Below are positions 16,714 through 27,100 of a stretch of 64,000 nucleotides of DNA, piece by piece. This stretch comes from Kaistella soli (lineage in GTDB: Bacteria; Bacteroidota; Bacteroidia; Flavobacteriales; Weeksellaceae). The stretch is taken from positions 372,001 to 436,000 of the forward strand of contig NZ_JAHOPF010000002.1 of the NCBI RefSeq assembly GCF_019038595.1. The letters run 5' to 3'. Every line of letters begins with the position of its first letter. Position 1 is the stretch's first letter. The notes under the pieces are model-generated. The model was not told where the DNA came from and ran no database searches. It worked only from the letters and a program-made list of their open reading frames with translations. Made by a program: the position numbers and the translations under genes.

Positions 16714-17967
16714 TTATTTCCTAATGATTTTGATACTCTGCCTTCCGAGATTGGAATGGACATTCAGGAAATAAGCTCCTGCAGGATATTTAAAAGGCAA
16801 CGTGTAGTTTTTGATGCCTTTGTCTGCAATATCATCTTTCAGGATATACTCTAAAAACTTTCCTGAAGCATCATATAATCCGACTAAAACATGGTCGGAA
16901 TGTTCGAAATATATTTTGAGTTTTAGAAAATCGTTTACAGGATTTGGTACGACTTCTACTTTCAGCTCTTTAACCGACCTGTCGTTACTTTCCACCGTTG
17001 ACAGGCCTGTGGTTGTCATTTTATAAATATTGTTTCCTGAAGCATAAGCAAGTGTTTTACTCAGAAAAAATATTCTGTTCAGCGAACCACCGATTCCAAG
17101 TTCCGTCCAGGTATTACCGCCATCATTGGTTTCATAAAAGCCGGTATGATGACCTCCCATCCAGCCTTTTGTCTGCGAAACAAAACCAACCGCCTGCACA
17201 TCCACATCAGGGAAATTTTTGGTCTCCCAGGTTACACCGCCGTCCGCACTCTTCAGTAATTTGCCGGTATTCGGTGCAACAGATTCGATGGAACAGAACA
17301 TCATATTATCAAGAATCTGCATTTTCCATACATATTCATCGGGTATATTTCCGCCATAAATTTTTGTCCAGGAAATTCCGCCGTTTAAAGTTTTTAAAAT
17401 TACCGCTCCCTGAGAATCGGTTCCGGAAACAAATCCCACATTTTCGTCTACAAATAAAATTTCAACCAATGCTGTTGCATAAGCAGACATGTTGATGTAT
17501 TGCCATGTATTGCCGGAATCGGTAGATTTAATGATATACGCGGGATGAAACCACGCACCGCAGCCATAAACGGTCGATGTTCCTACCGTGTCCAAACCAC
17601 AGATAGCCTGCGGATAGGGAGAAATATTCTGTACCCTCTGCCAGGAGTTTCCACCGTCAACCGTTTTGTAGAAACTGTTATTCAGTGTTCCTAAAAATCC
17701 GACATTTTCATTCAAAAATTCAATATTCCGGTAATACTCATTATTAGGATTTGGCAACGGCATCTGCGCCCAGGATGTTCCGCCGTTTACCGTTTTAAAA
17801 ACCGCTCCGGTTCCGCCTCTGGCAGCCCAGCCCAAATTTTCATTCAGAAAAAAAACATCATCATATCTACCGACAGTTGATGGCGGATAGGAATAAGTGC
17901 TCCAGCTATGCTGCTGAGAAAAGACCAAAGTACTGAGGAAAAGAAAAGCTGATAAAACTTTATGCAT
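16714..17967 (-). CDS. Secreted YCF48/BNR-repeat protein with T9SS type A sorting domain
   Basis: A 417-residue exported protein. Signal peptide MHKVLSAFLFLSTLVFSQQ; residues about 20-320 form a beta-propeller of repeated units with TVNGGTSW, TVDGGNSW, STDSGNTW, TLNGGISW, SADGGVTW and TNDGGNTW turns, as in YCF48-like/sialidase-type propellers. The C-terminal about 80 residues (VVPNPVNDFLKLKI to SIKIIRK) are a type A sorting domain that directs transport through the type IX secretion system to the cell surface. The binding target is unknown. A near-consensus -7 box (CATATTTG on the minus strand, 17,984-17,991) lies 17 nt upstream. Confidence 0.88.
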   Translation of the reverse strand: MHKVLSAFLFLSTLVFSQQHSWSTYSYPPSTVGRYDDVFFLNENLGWAARGGTGAVFKTVNGGTSWAQMPLPNPNNEYYRNIEFLNENVGFLGTLNNSFYKTVDGGNSWQRVQNISPYPQAICGLDTVGTSTVYGCGAWFHPAYIIKSTDSGNTWQYINMSAYATALVEILFVDENVGFVSGTDSQGAVILKTLNGGISWTKIYGGNIPDEYVWKMQILDNMMFCSIESVAPNTGKLLKSADGGVTWETKNFPDVDVQAVGFVSQTKGWMGGHHTGFYETNDGGNTWTELGIGGSLNRIFFLSKTLAYASGNNIYKMTTTGLSTVESNDRSVKELKVEVVPNPVNDFLKLKIYFEHSDHVLVGLYDASGKFLEYILKDDIADKGIKNYTLPFKYPAGAYFLNVHSNLGRQSIKIIRK

Positions 17968-18158
17968 ATTTTTGAATTTGAAGCAAATATGCTACTTTTT
18001 TTGATTATCCTGACAGGTATTTTATCATATTCAGCACATTTCTGAATGAAGTGCTGTTTTTTATTTACAATAAACGAAAACCGCCGCAGCAATTCATGAG
18101 AAAAATCAACCTTATTTTAATAATACATGAATCATTTTCCAATTGATTCTTAAAATAT

Positions 18159-18166
18159 TATCTTTG
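18159..18166 (+). promoter_or_regulatory. -7 box TATCTTTG for fsa
   Basis: Perfect TAnnTTTG match, giving a predicted leader of about 90 nt before the fsa ATG. No clear -33 TTG at the usual spacing. Confidence 0.6.
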
Positions 18167-18260
18167 TGAAATAAAGAAATGCAGGAAACTTACGTGCTTA
18201 AAATAAACCGCAAACCAGTAAAATTTCCTTCTGACAGTAAATAAAATATAAAATATACAC

Positions 18261-18914
18261 ATGAAATTTTTTATCGACACAGCCAATCTTGAGCAGATTA
18301 AAGAAGCACAGGACCTTGGAATTTTAGACGGTGTTACCACCAATCCATCACTGATGGCAAAAGAAGGAATCAGCGGGAAAGAAGCGATCCTGAACCATTA
18401 CAAAACCATCTGTGAAATTGCTGACGGCGATATTTCCGCTGAAGTTTTAAGCACCACTTATGAAGAAATGATTAAGGAAGGTGAAGAACTTGCAGCGATT
18501 CACCCCAACATCGTGGTGAAAATCCCGATGATTAAAGACGGCGTAAAAGCTTTAAAATATTTCTCCAACAAAGGTATCAAAACCAACTGTACTTTGATTT
18601 TCTCTGCAGGACAGGCGTTACTTGCTGCAAAAGCAGGTGCAAACTATGTTTCTCCGTTCCTTGGAAGATTAGATGACATTTCTGTAGACGGAATGAATTT
18701 AATTGAAGAAATCAGAATTATTTTTGACAATTATATATTTGATACTGAGATTCTTGCAGCATCAATCCGTTCGCCTATGCATATTATCAACTGTGCTAAA
18801 ATCGGCGCTGACGTAGTGACTTCACCTTTGGCATCCATCCTTAATTTATTGAAACACCCGCTTACAGACAGCGGTTTGGCCCAATTTGTTGCAGATGCAA
18901 AGAAAATGGATTAA
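18261..18914 (+). CDS. fsa: Fructose-6-phosphate aldolase / small transaldolase
   Basis: A 217-residue TIM-barrel enzyme of the TalC/FSA subfamily. [27 protein letters not shown] and the Schiff-base lysine region [14 protein letters not shown] (Lys near 89) are diagnostic, and [19 protein letters not shown] and SPFLGRLDD follow. Members either cleave fructose-6-phosphate to dihydroxyacetone and glyceraldehyde-3-phosphate or act as the transaldolase of the pentose phosphate pathway; in Bacteroidota the second role is likely. Cytoplasmic, probably decameric. Own promoter and strong terminator, so monocistronic. Confidence 0.9.
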   Translation: MKFFIDTANLEQIKEAQDLGILDGVTTNPSLMAKEGISGKEAILNHYKTICEIADGDISAEVLSTTYEEMIKEGEELAAIHPNIVVKIPMIKDGVKALKYFSNKGIKTNCTLIFSAGQALLAAKAGANYVSPFLGRLDDISVDGMNLIEEIRIIFDNYIFDTEILAASIRSPMHIINCAKIGADVVTSPLASILNLLKHPLTDSGLAQFVADAKKMD

Positions 18915-18935
18915 TTTTTTAATCTTAAATAAAAG

Positions 18936-18966
18936 AAACCGTCCGGAAATTCCGGACGGTTTTTTT
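18936..18966 (+). terminator. Terminator after fsa
   Basis: AAACCGTCCGGAA pairs with TTCCGGACGGTTT around a one-to-three-base loop, followed by a T-run to 18,966. Confidence 0.9.
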
Positions 18967-19007
18967 GTTCTTAAAAAAGGTCACCCCATTTGTGTCGGTT
19001 TTACTCC

Positions 19008-19034
19008 AAAAAAAAATCCTGCATTTCTGCAGGA
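19008..19034 (-). terminator. Terminator after tRNA-Arg
   Basis: Read on the minus strand: TCCTGCA-GAAA-TGCAGGA (19,034-19,017) followed by a run of at least nine T (19,016-19,008). It ends the barrel gene/tRNA transcript. Confidence 0.85.
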
Positions 19035-19048
19035 ATAGTTTTTTTTAG

Positions 19049-19122
19049 TGACCCGGAAGGGACTCGAACCCCCAACCCTCAGAGCCGAAATCTGATATTC
19101 TATCCAATTGAACTACCGAGCC
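19049..19122 (-). tRNA. tRNA-Arg (anticodon UCG)
   Basis: Cloverleaf on the minus strand: acceptor GGCTCGG (19,122-19,116) with CCGGGTC, D arm GTTC/GAAT, anticodon stem TCAGA/TCTGA with loop TTTCGGC giving anticodon TCG (19,088-19,086), T arm with loop TTCGAGT, discriminator A. CCA is not encoded. It starts 10 nt after the end of the upstream barrel gene and may be processed from the same transcript. Confidence 0.93.
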
Positions 19123-19132
19123 TCACTAAATT

Positions 19133-20911
19133 CTAAAAAGAAATCTTTACTCCTCCCAAAAACTGTGCTCCCAAAACTTTATAACCTTTGAAAGTCTGAT
19201 AGTTCGTGTTCAGTAAATTATTTCCGAGTGCAAAAATACTGAAATTTTTGTGAACTTTGTACTCTGCAGACAGATTTAAATCAGCAAAACCGCCAACTTT
19301 GTCATTCGTGTCTTCTGTAGTTACAAACAGATTAGGCGAAGTACCTGATTCTTCGAAAGAAAAGGAGTTCGTCGTTCTGTCCGAGCTGAAAATCGCTTTC
19401 GCTCCCAAATTCAGTTTTTTACCAAGGAGTGAATATTTTCCGCCCAAACTGGCTTTCACCAATGGCTTGTTATAAATATGATCATTATTATCGAGAAGAT
19501 ATTTTTCAAAATTCAGTTCGCCGTCCAAAACCAGATTGGCTAAAGGAAAGAACTGGATGCTTCCTCTCACTTCACTTTTTGTTCCGTTGTCATAAGCCGC
19601 AGAAAAAGTATTTGCAAAGTCGTAAGGCGCTCTGTCCAGCGTAAAACTGTTGTCAAACAAACTGTTTGCTTTGAAGAAAAGAATATTGTTCATCTTCGCA
19701 AAACCGGCGCTCACATCGTATTTAATACTCTGATCGATATCACCGCGAATCCCGAAATAAACATTATACTTTGTTTCGGTTGGATGGAGTTCCTGATCGG
19801 AAACCAGATACGGATTTTCTTCAAGCAAATTAGCGTAAGAATTCAGTTTCAAACCGCCGTCTACTCCACCATAAAATTTAAATTCGTCTGCTGCAGCGAT
19901 TTGCACTTCTGCTTTCGGGAACCAATAGGTTTTATTATTTTGGTTTTCTTCGGTCAGAAGATTACTGTTGTTTTTAGCATTTAAAAATGAAAAATCCGAA
20001 CCGATCATGATGTAAGATTTCCCCTGAAAGAAAGTCAGCTTAGGTGATAAAGTGGCGTTGAAGAAATTGGAAGAATTCTGATCAAGCAGTGCGAATTCAG
20101 ACTTTAAAGTCTCCAGATTCACGCCCAAATCAGCATTCATCGTTAAATCATTTACCGGAAGTTCCACCGCATGTTTGGAAAGATTGACCAAAATTTCTGC
20201 CTGTGTCTCTTTTGCATTGAAATGATCACTTAAAATTGAAGATTTCAAACGGACATCATTCAGGATTTCGTTGGAATAGAAATCATAATATCCGTTCAGC
20301 TTAAAACGGTTGGTTTTCTGCTGTAAATCCACGTTGGAATCAGGTTTTAGCGCATAAATTCCGTAATAATTATAATCATTCAAACCATAATCAGCGTTGA
20401 TATTGAATTTTCCTTTTTCCCCAAAAGAATTCAGATAAGCGCCAACATTCGCCGAACTTTGTTTTGAATTCCAGTCATATTCCTTTTTCAAACCAGTTGT
20501 TGAAAGGAAATGCACGTCTCCGCCAACTTCCAGCTGGTTTTCAAGTGTGGTTGAAATATTTCCGTCAGCGAGAATCTTGCCGAAATTTCCCATTCCGAGC
20601 TGGAAATAGTTATTCTGATAATCCGCATTGAATTTCGGTGAAATATCTTCCCCCTGAATGGTAGAAGTTTTAAAATCAGAAGCCGCCGGAACATCGGTAA
20701 TATCATATTTGAGATTCAGCGAATCCTGAGTTTTCTTTTCTTTGGGCGGATAATTTTTTTCCGCGGCAACGGATGTTTTTTTCTTTTCTATTTTCTTTAC
20801 TTCGGGTTCGCGTTTGCGGTCCAGGATCAGCTTTTCTTCTTTAATCTGAGAAAATGCGACCTGAGAAAACCCTAAAAACAATATCGATAATACCTGAACT
20901 CTCTTTTTCAT
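19133..20911 (-). CDS. Outer-membrane beta-barrel protein (TonB-receptor-like, no plug)
   Basis: A 592-residue exported protein with signal peptide MKKRVQVLSILFLGFSQVAFSQ, then a highly charged, Lys/Glu-rich linker (about residues 23-62) and roughly 500 residues of amphipathic strands ending LGAQFLGGVKISF, a C-terminal Phe typical of barrels. The last part (AEYKVHKNFSIFALGNNLLNTNYQTF) has the strand pattern of TonB-dependent receptor barrels, but no plug domain or TonB box is evident. It lies 60 nt downstream of a large TPR protein and is probably co-transcribed with it, suggesting a shared envelope complex. The transported substrate is unknown. Confidence 0.75.
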   Translation of the reverse strand: MKKRVQVLSILFLGFSQVAFSQIKEEKLILDRKREPEVKKIEKKKTSVAAEKNYPPKEKKTQDSLNLKYDITDVPAASDFKTSTIQGEDISPKFNADYQNNYFQLGMGNFGKILADGNISTTLENQLEVGGDVHFLSTTGLKKEYDWNSKQSSANVGAYLNSFGEKGKFNINADYGLNDYNYYGIYALKPDSNVDLQQKTNRFKLNGYYDFYSNEILNDVRLKSSILSDHFNAKETQAEILVNLSKHAVELPVNDLTMNADLGVNLETLKSEFALLDQNSSNFFNATLSPKLTFFQGKSYIMIGSDFSFLNAKNNSNLLTEENQNNKTYWFPKAEVQIAAADEFKFYGGVDGGLKLNSYANLLEENPYLVSDQELHPTETKYNVYFGIRGDIDQSIKYDVSAGFAKMNNILFFKANSLFDNSFTLDRAPYDFANTFSAAYDNGTKSEVRGSIQFFPLANLVLDGELNFEKYLLDNNDHIYNKPLVKASLGGKYSLLGKKLNLGAKAIFSSDRTTNSFSFEESGTSPNLFVTTEDTNDKVGGFADLNLSAEYKVHKNFSIFALGNNLLNTNYQTFKGYKVLGAQFLGGVKISF

Positions 20912-20971
20912 AAATTCTTTTATCTAAATTTTGCGACAACGCGTTTCATCATGTTTAATTTGATATTTTTC

Positions 20972-23932
20972 TTATTTAATCAGCTTTTTCACCTCTTTCG
21001 CTTCTGAAACAATTTCCGGGAAATCCTGGTAATTGGCAATTATCTGATCAACCGTATAACTCGCCTGATAATTATCTTTCAGTCCGATATAGTTCCTCGC
21101 CATCAGGACTAAAGCTTTTGCGCCCCAATATTCTTCAGAAGCGTAATTGTTAGCCAGTTTGAAAATGGTTTCATTGGAAGTTTTAAACGCTTTTGCCTTG
21201 TTTTGATAAAATGCTTTTGCATAGAAAGATTCCGCTGCAACTTCGGTATTTGAAGATTTTTCCAAAGCGGCGTAAGCTGCTTTTGCATCAGTATCTTTTC
21301 CTTTGTTCATCAAACTTCTGGCTTTTATTACTTTGGCCTGTTCAATGACGGACGCTGAGTTTTTAGCATTTTTCAATACCAAATCTGCATAATTTTCAGC
21401 CTGACTGAAATTCTTCTCTTCCGCATAGATTTTCATCAGTTCCAGATTCGCGAAGTTTTTTACATTCACATTCGCTGAATTGGCTAGCGGTTCCAGATAT
21501 TTTTTAGCTTCGTTTGTATTGTTCTGATCCAGATAAATCTGCGCGACTCTGGTTTGAGCGTCTTCCTGATAATCATTCTGGACATTCGCAACTTCCTGTA
21601 AAACCAACAACGATTTTGCAGAATTTTTGGTTTGGTAATAACTTTCCCCCAGTTCATACTGAGCCTGATAAAGTCCGTCGCCTGTTGGATTTTGCGTTAA
21701 ATATTTTTCGTAAAGCGGAATTGCTTTGCTGTAATCTTTCGCTGCGTAATAGTTTTTCGCAGCATTCAGGTTGATTTCATCAAGTTCTGAAGCATCAATT
21801 TTCACTCCTAAACTTTGCGCAAAACTCTGGTAACCCGCAATATCATTATTTTTGATAAAAGCAGGTCTGGAAGCCTGAACGATTTTACTCGCATAAGCCG
21901 TATTTCTGTATTGGTTTCCAAGCGACTTGAATTCCGAAAGCGCCTTGTCATTCTGGTTCAGATCAATATAATTCTGCGCACGGTAAATCTGTGCATTGGC
22001 AACCAAATCTTTATCTGAACTGTTTCTGATGACCTGACCAAAGTAATCATTTGAGTTGCTGAAATCGTCGTTCGCTGCGTAAGCTGTGGCAATTTCATAC
22101 TGCGCATCATCAACATATTCTGAATTTCTGTACTGTGTGATCAGCTTTTTCAAAGTTGAAATTTTCGCTTCAGTATCTCCTTTGAAACCGAGCGCCATTC
22201 CTTTCTGAAACAAGGTATAATCGTCAGCATTTTCAGCTTTGTCATAGATCGCGATGGCTTCATTTAACTGATTGTCGGCATAATAAGTATCTGCCAAACG
22301 GAGTTCTGCGTCATTCTTAAACTCAGCTTTAGGATTTTTTAAATATTCAGAAAAATACTGCTTTGCTTTGTCAAATTTTTTTGATTTGAAATAAGCATAA
22401 CCCAAATCGTAAGGCAACTGCTGCTTTTCAGGGAAGTTTTCGCCGGTCAGTTTTTCATAACGTACAATCGCTGAAGGGTAATTTCCTTTCTGATAATAGG
22501 TTTGAGCCAACCAATAAGTCGCTCTGGTATTGAACTCTTTATTGATATTAAATTCCAGACTTCTCAGAAAATATTTCTCAGCGGTATCAAAATTTCCTTT
22601 ATTAAATTCTTCTGTTCCCAATAAAAATGAAACTTCCTGATCGATTTTATTCAGTTCCGGAGTCGAATTGGGCATTTTATCAATCGCGCTCAATGTTCCT
22701 TTATAATCACCTGAATACAGATAAGATTTCACCAACAGTGATTTCATTTCTGCTGTTTCCGCGCTTTTCGGATATTTGCTGATATAACTCTGAATCACGA
22801 CAGGCGCCGATTCGAAAGGATTTCCGATGTCGTAACTTAGTTTTGCATACTGCAAATGTGCCAATCTCTGCACTTTCGCATCATAACTCATTTGGTACGC
22901 AGATCTGAATGCTGAAAGCGCCTCCTGCTTTTTGCCCACCGCTAAATAGGCGTTCCCCAATTGGTAATACGCATTTTGGGAAGTCGCAGAATTGCTGTTG
23001 ATCAGCTGGTTATAATAAGAAACGGCTTCATCATATTTTTTAAGCTGTGCAGAGACAAAACCCATCTCATACAAATCGCTTTCAGAAGGAGTGCTTTTAC
23101 TTTCCAGATAATTTTTAAGATGAGGATAAGCGGAAGCGTAATCGCCTTTCATGAAATAACTTTCACCAATAATTTTGTGAACCTCAGCTTTATATTCGGA
23201 AGAAATAGGTTCAGCCAGCAAAGAATTTCCTTCGGTAATGGCTTTGTCGTAATTTTTCTGATTGAAATACATCTGCACATAATACGGTTTTACCAGATGT
23301 GCGTACTTTTCGTTGTCTTTAATCTGGTCGAAAAAAGAAAAAGCTTTGTCATTCTGACCGTCGGCATAATATAAATGTCCCAACATATAAGCAATGTCGT
23401 TTTTATCGGTATCGCCTGCATTTTTATATGCTTCTTCCAATGCTTCAATCGCCCCGGCAGAATCTCCGGTCATGAATTTTGCATATCCCAGTTTCGTGAT
23501 GTACTGCGTGTTTTCTTCTTTGGAAAGCTGGTACTGATTTACGTTTTTCAATGTTTCCAGTGCTTTTTCGAAATCTTTCTGAGCTAAATAATAATCAGCC
23601 AGCGGAAGATTCGCCTGTGCAAAATATGCCGAGTTGGGATATTCTTTAATAAAAGCTTCCAAACCCTGTTCCGCATGGTTTTTCCTTAAGATAACGCCAA
23701 TTACATTATCAAAAAACTGTGAGGCTTCTTTGCGGGAATTGGACAGCGATCCGTTGTAGAAATACTGTCTTGCATATTCAAACTGGGAAGCATTGTAAAT
23801 TTTGTTTTGATAAAGGTTTTCAGCGAGACTGAACCGGTAGTTTTCGCGGTCGCTGAAGTATTGGGATTGTTGAGCTTCGGAAAGTCCGTAATAGAAAATT
23901 GCGGTTGCAATGATGATTTTTTTTGAATTCAT
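20972..23932 (-). CDS. Large exported tetratricopeptide-repeat protein
   Basis: A 986-residue protein with an N-terminal signal-like segment (KKIIIATAIFYYGLSEAQ) and then almost continuous TPR units, visible as repeated A-x2-Y-x8-A patterns such as YYNQLINSNSATSQNAYYQLGNAYLAVGK and KAIPLYEKYLTQNP. TPR solenoids are scaffolds for protein contacts; location is likely periplasmic. It is first of a two-gene unit with the barrel protein at 19,133. This pairing suggests that the TPR protein serves the barrel, for example in assembly or in linking it to partners, which is inferred. Confidence 0.85.
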   Translation of the reverse strand: MNSKKIIIATAIFYYGLSEAQQSQYFSDRENYRFSLAENLYQNKIYNASQFEYARQYFYNGSLSNSRKEASQFFDNVIGVILRKNHAEQGLEAFIKEYPNSAYFAQANLPLADYYLAQKDFEKALETLKNVNQYQLSKEENTQYITKLGYAKFMTGDSAGAIEALEEAYKNAGDTDKNDIAYMLGHLYYADGQNDKAFSFFDQIKDNEKYAHLVKPYYVQMYFNQKNYDKAITEGNSLLAEPISSEYKAEVHKIIGESYFMKGDYASAYPHLKNYLESKSTPSESDLYEMGFVSAQLKKYDEAVSYYNQLINSNSATSQNAYYQLGNAYLAVGKKQEALSAFRSAYQMSYDAKVQRLAHLQYAKLSYDIGNPFESAPVVIQSYISKYPKSAETAEMKSLLVKSYLYSGDYKGTLSAIDKMPNSTPELNKIDQEVSFLLGTEEFNKGNFDTAEKYFLRSLEFNINKEFNTRATYWLAQTYYQKGNYPSAIVRYEKLTGENFPEKQQLPYDLGYAYFKSKKFDKAKQYFSEYLKNPKAEFKNDAELRLADTYYADNQLNEAIAIYDKAENADDYTLFQKGMALGFKGDTEAKISTLKKLITQYRNSEYVDDAQYEIATAYAANDDFSNSNDYFGQVIRNSSDKDLVANAQIYRAQNYIDLNQNDKALSEFKSLGNQYRNTAYASKIVQASRPAFIKNNDIAGYQSFAQSLGVKIDASELDEINLNAAKNYYAAKDYSKAIPLYEKYLTQNPTGDGLYQAQYELGESYYQTKNSAKSLLVLQEVANVQNDYQEDAQTRVAQIYLDQNNTNEAKKYLEPLANSANVNVKNFANLELMKIYAEEKNFSQAENYADLVLKNAKNSASVIEQAKVIKARSLMNKGKDTDAKAAYAALEKSSNTEVAAESFYAKAFYQNKAKAFKTSNETIFKLANNYASEEYWGAKALVLMARNYIGLKDNYQASYTVDQIIANYQDFPEIVSEAKEVKKLIK

Positions 23933-24132
23933 TTAATCCTGTTTTTCAGAAATGTTTTGAACTGAATTAGAACGTTTTTTATGGCTTTAAGCCGCAAAAA
24001 AGCTTTCCACATTTATTCAACGAAAATAAAGAAAACTTATTGTCTGTACAAGTTAATTGAGATATTGTGGAAATGTTAATAAGTCTGGTTTTAAACTTTA
24101 ATCCAGTCAGTGATAAAGTGTTATACCGACAT

Positions 24133-27100
24133 TTAATTTCTGTTTTTAAGCATAATCCAGCCCTGGCGCTGTTCGTTCTTTTTTGTTACGGGATCAAACC
24201 ATGAAGCCGTGTACCAGTACGATGCCGTTGACAGTGGATGTCCGCCGGAAGTTCCGTCCCAGGAAACCTTGTTTTTATCCTGAGTTTCGAAGACTTTATT
24301 TCCGTAACGGTCCACGATCATTACAGAAATATTTTCCATTTTATCCAAATTTTCAATGCTCCAGAAATCATTAATTCCGTCTGAATTGGGCGTAAATGCA
24401 TTGTTGATTTTAATAAAATAAATGGTTTTCGGCTCGCCAAAACAGCCCGTCGCAGATTCAACCTGAATGGTGTAGGATGCTGCTGTCGGATTCATTAAAA
24501 CATTTGAAGACTGCGCCACACCATTGAAATAATAGCGATAAGGTTTCACCCCGCCGTTCGCAATCACTTCAATAGAATTGTTGGTTTGGTTCACTACCTC
24601 AATTTTAGGCTGGTTTTCGTCGGAAACAATAAACTGATGCGTGTAGGTACATCCAAACGAATTGGTAAGTTCTACCGAATAATTGCCTTCTTTACTTATG
24701 TTGACGGTTGGTGAAGTTTCACCTGTACTCCATTTTCGGGAAACGTTTTCCGGTCCCGCATCGATATTTAAAGTCTCTCCGTAGCAGATGAAGTATTTAT
24801 CTAAAAGTGTTGAGGATTTAGTCGGTGAATTTGCCTTCAGGTTGATTTTAGCCAGCGCCGGGCAGAAACCGGGACGCGTAATTTTTAAATATACTGTCTG
24901 TGCAAAAGCCGTTTCATTGGTATAAACCGCAGGAATAGTCTGAGTAAGAGCCTGATCTTTAAAATATTCAAAAAGGGCAGCAGGATCGTTGGTGAAATCT
25001 GTTTTTCTGGAATTTAAATCAAACGAAGTTTTGCCGTCAAAATCTGAATCACAAAGAGTATAATAAGTTTCATTGGCCAATAATACAGAAGCTGCGCCTT
25101 TAGTAAAAGTAACCGTTTCAACATTTGAAACGCATCCAGTCGATTTATCTTTCATCAGAAACTGCACCGTTTTCGGCAATACCGATACATCGAAATCAGC
25201 AGGAAGCGGATTTCCGGACACATCAGAAAAGATATACTGTGATGAATTGCTGATTACCGCATTCTGGAAATTCTGTAATGAATATGTTACTTCGTTACAG
25301 ATCAGGATTTGGGAAATCTGTGATGCCGGTTTTGGATTGAACTGCAGATCAAAATTTATCACATCATCACAGGTAGAATTGTAGGTGATTTTAATATAAG
25401 GTCTGGTCCCTAAAACGGATGAATCATAATTGGCCACCTGAGCCGTTGTAAGCAGTGTTCCGTTCTGGGAATAATACTGTATAGAAGGGACAACCGGCGG
25501 CTGAGCATCGGTAAGATTTGAAACCGTCTGCGTTAAATTGAACACGCTGTTTCCCACGCAATTCTTAAGAATAATCGGATTGGGAGAAACGATGCGGGGT
25601 TTTAGATAGACCACAAGCGTGACTGTAGGAAAGTTCTGGGCTGCACAACCGGTCGCGTTATCCACCACTCTGATGTATAAAACCGTGTTTCCAAGTCCGC
25701 TTCTGAACGCGGAGGAATTCGGCACGGAATTATCACCAGCCTGTGCTCCTGCCGGTGTTGTGTGGTAAGTAACCGTTACATTTCCGGGATTTACCTCATT
25801 ATCGAACAGCGCATGCAGATTATAGGTCTGGGTAGAACTGGCGCACTGCACCAGATCTGGATTATTAGGATTGGGTGTATTTGCAGTGACCTGAGAATAA
25901 GTGGTAAAGTCTACCCTTCCTGTGGTTTCGCAGGTAAAATTCGGATGTTGGATTTTTACGTACACCGGATTATTAACTGATGGATTTACTTCATTTAAAT
26001 TATAATTAATACCGTCAGTGGAGAACAAAATATTAACATTCAGTGAAGGGACAAATTTGATTTTAAAATCAGCAGCCTTGTAACTGGTAAGCACCGTACA
26101 GGTTTTATCAGGAGAATACAATGTTCCGTTAACCGGCAGGGAAGCAAAGACAATATCGAAAGAATCATTAAAGGTACAGGTACCTGCAGTATTCTGGGCG
26201 GTGACGGTTATAGTTCTGGTGGTATTGGCCGAAATCGGGAAACTGGTGTAATTTGGGATATTTACTCCGTTCTCCTGAAACACCAAACTGTACTGTGAGG
26301 GGTTTGCAGGATAATAATCGTAGAGATTTACGGTTGCAGAAGTACTTCCGTCGGTTTTACAGATGTATTTCGGGCTGTTGTTAAACGGCGGGAAGCTGTT
26401 GGTGAAATTTACTGATATGGGTCCAGAATCTTTAAAACAAGCTACATTGCTGGTATGCCTCATCCTTACAAAATAAGAACCGGTAACCGACACAGCTGCC
26501 TGATTTGTGGTAGAAATAACCGCCGGATTACCGACCTGAAACCATTCATAGGTCATATCAGACACTAAGGGAGTTTCCAATACTGACTGAGAGCAGGCTG
26601 CGCTTTTTATAGAAACTGAAGGAGTTGGGAGTTCAGAAAATTTAATCTGATCTGAAACAGCCGCTCCTATCTGCGCTCCTGAAGGATCGTGGTAAGTTAC
26701 CTCCACTTTCAGAACGTCGCCGTCATTAGGTGAAAAACCTAAGAGGGTGTCGGCAGTCGCTCCTGTAATTAATGTTCCGTTGCGATACCATTTGAAATGT
26801 GGGGTAAGATTTTGGTTTGGAGTGAAAACCCATGCTACGCCTTCACTTTTCCATTTTCCGTTATTATAGTTATTTGCTGTATTACTGTGAACCGGCACTT
26901 TAAATTTCGACCCGTCATCATTCTGAATCCCCAGAATTGCATTATAGGAGTCCTCAGTCTTATTGTTTACGTAGGTAATAATCCTTCCGTCTTCAAATAA
27001 AATAATATTGCTGTAATAAGTAGTGCTCGAAATACCTCCAGTTCCGTTTGATCTGATCTGATTCTGAAAGGAAACCAGCAGTCCATTTACTCCACCAAAG

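Noticed and set aside
19008-19034. Small RNA gene before tRNA-Arg
   Set aside because: The hairpin with T-run fits a terminator on the minus strand; nothing else is conserved around it.
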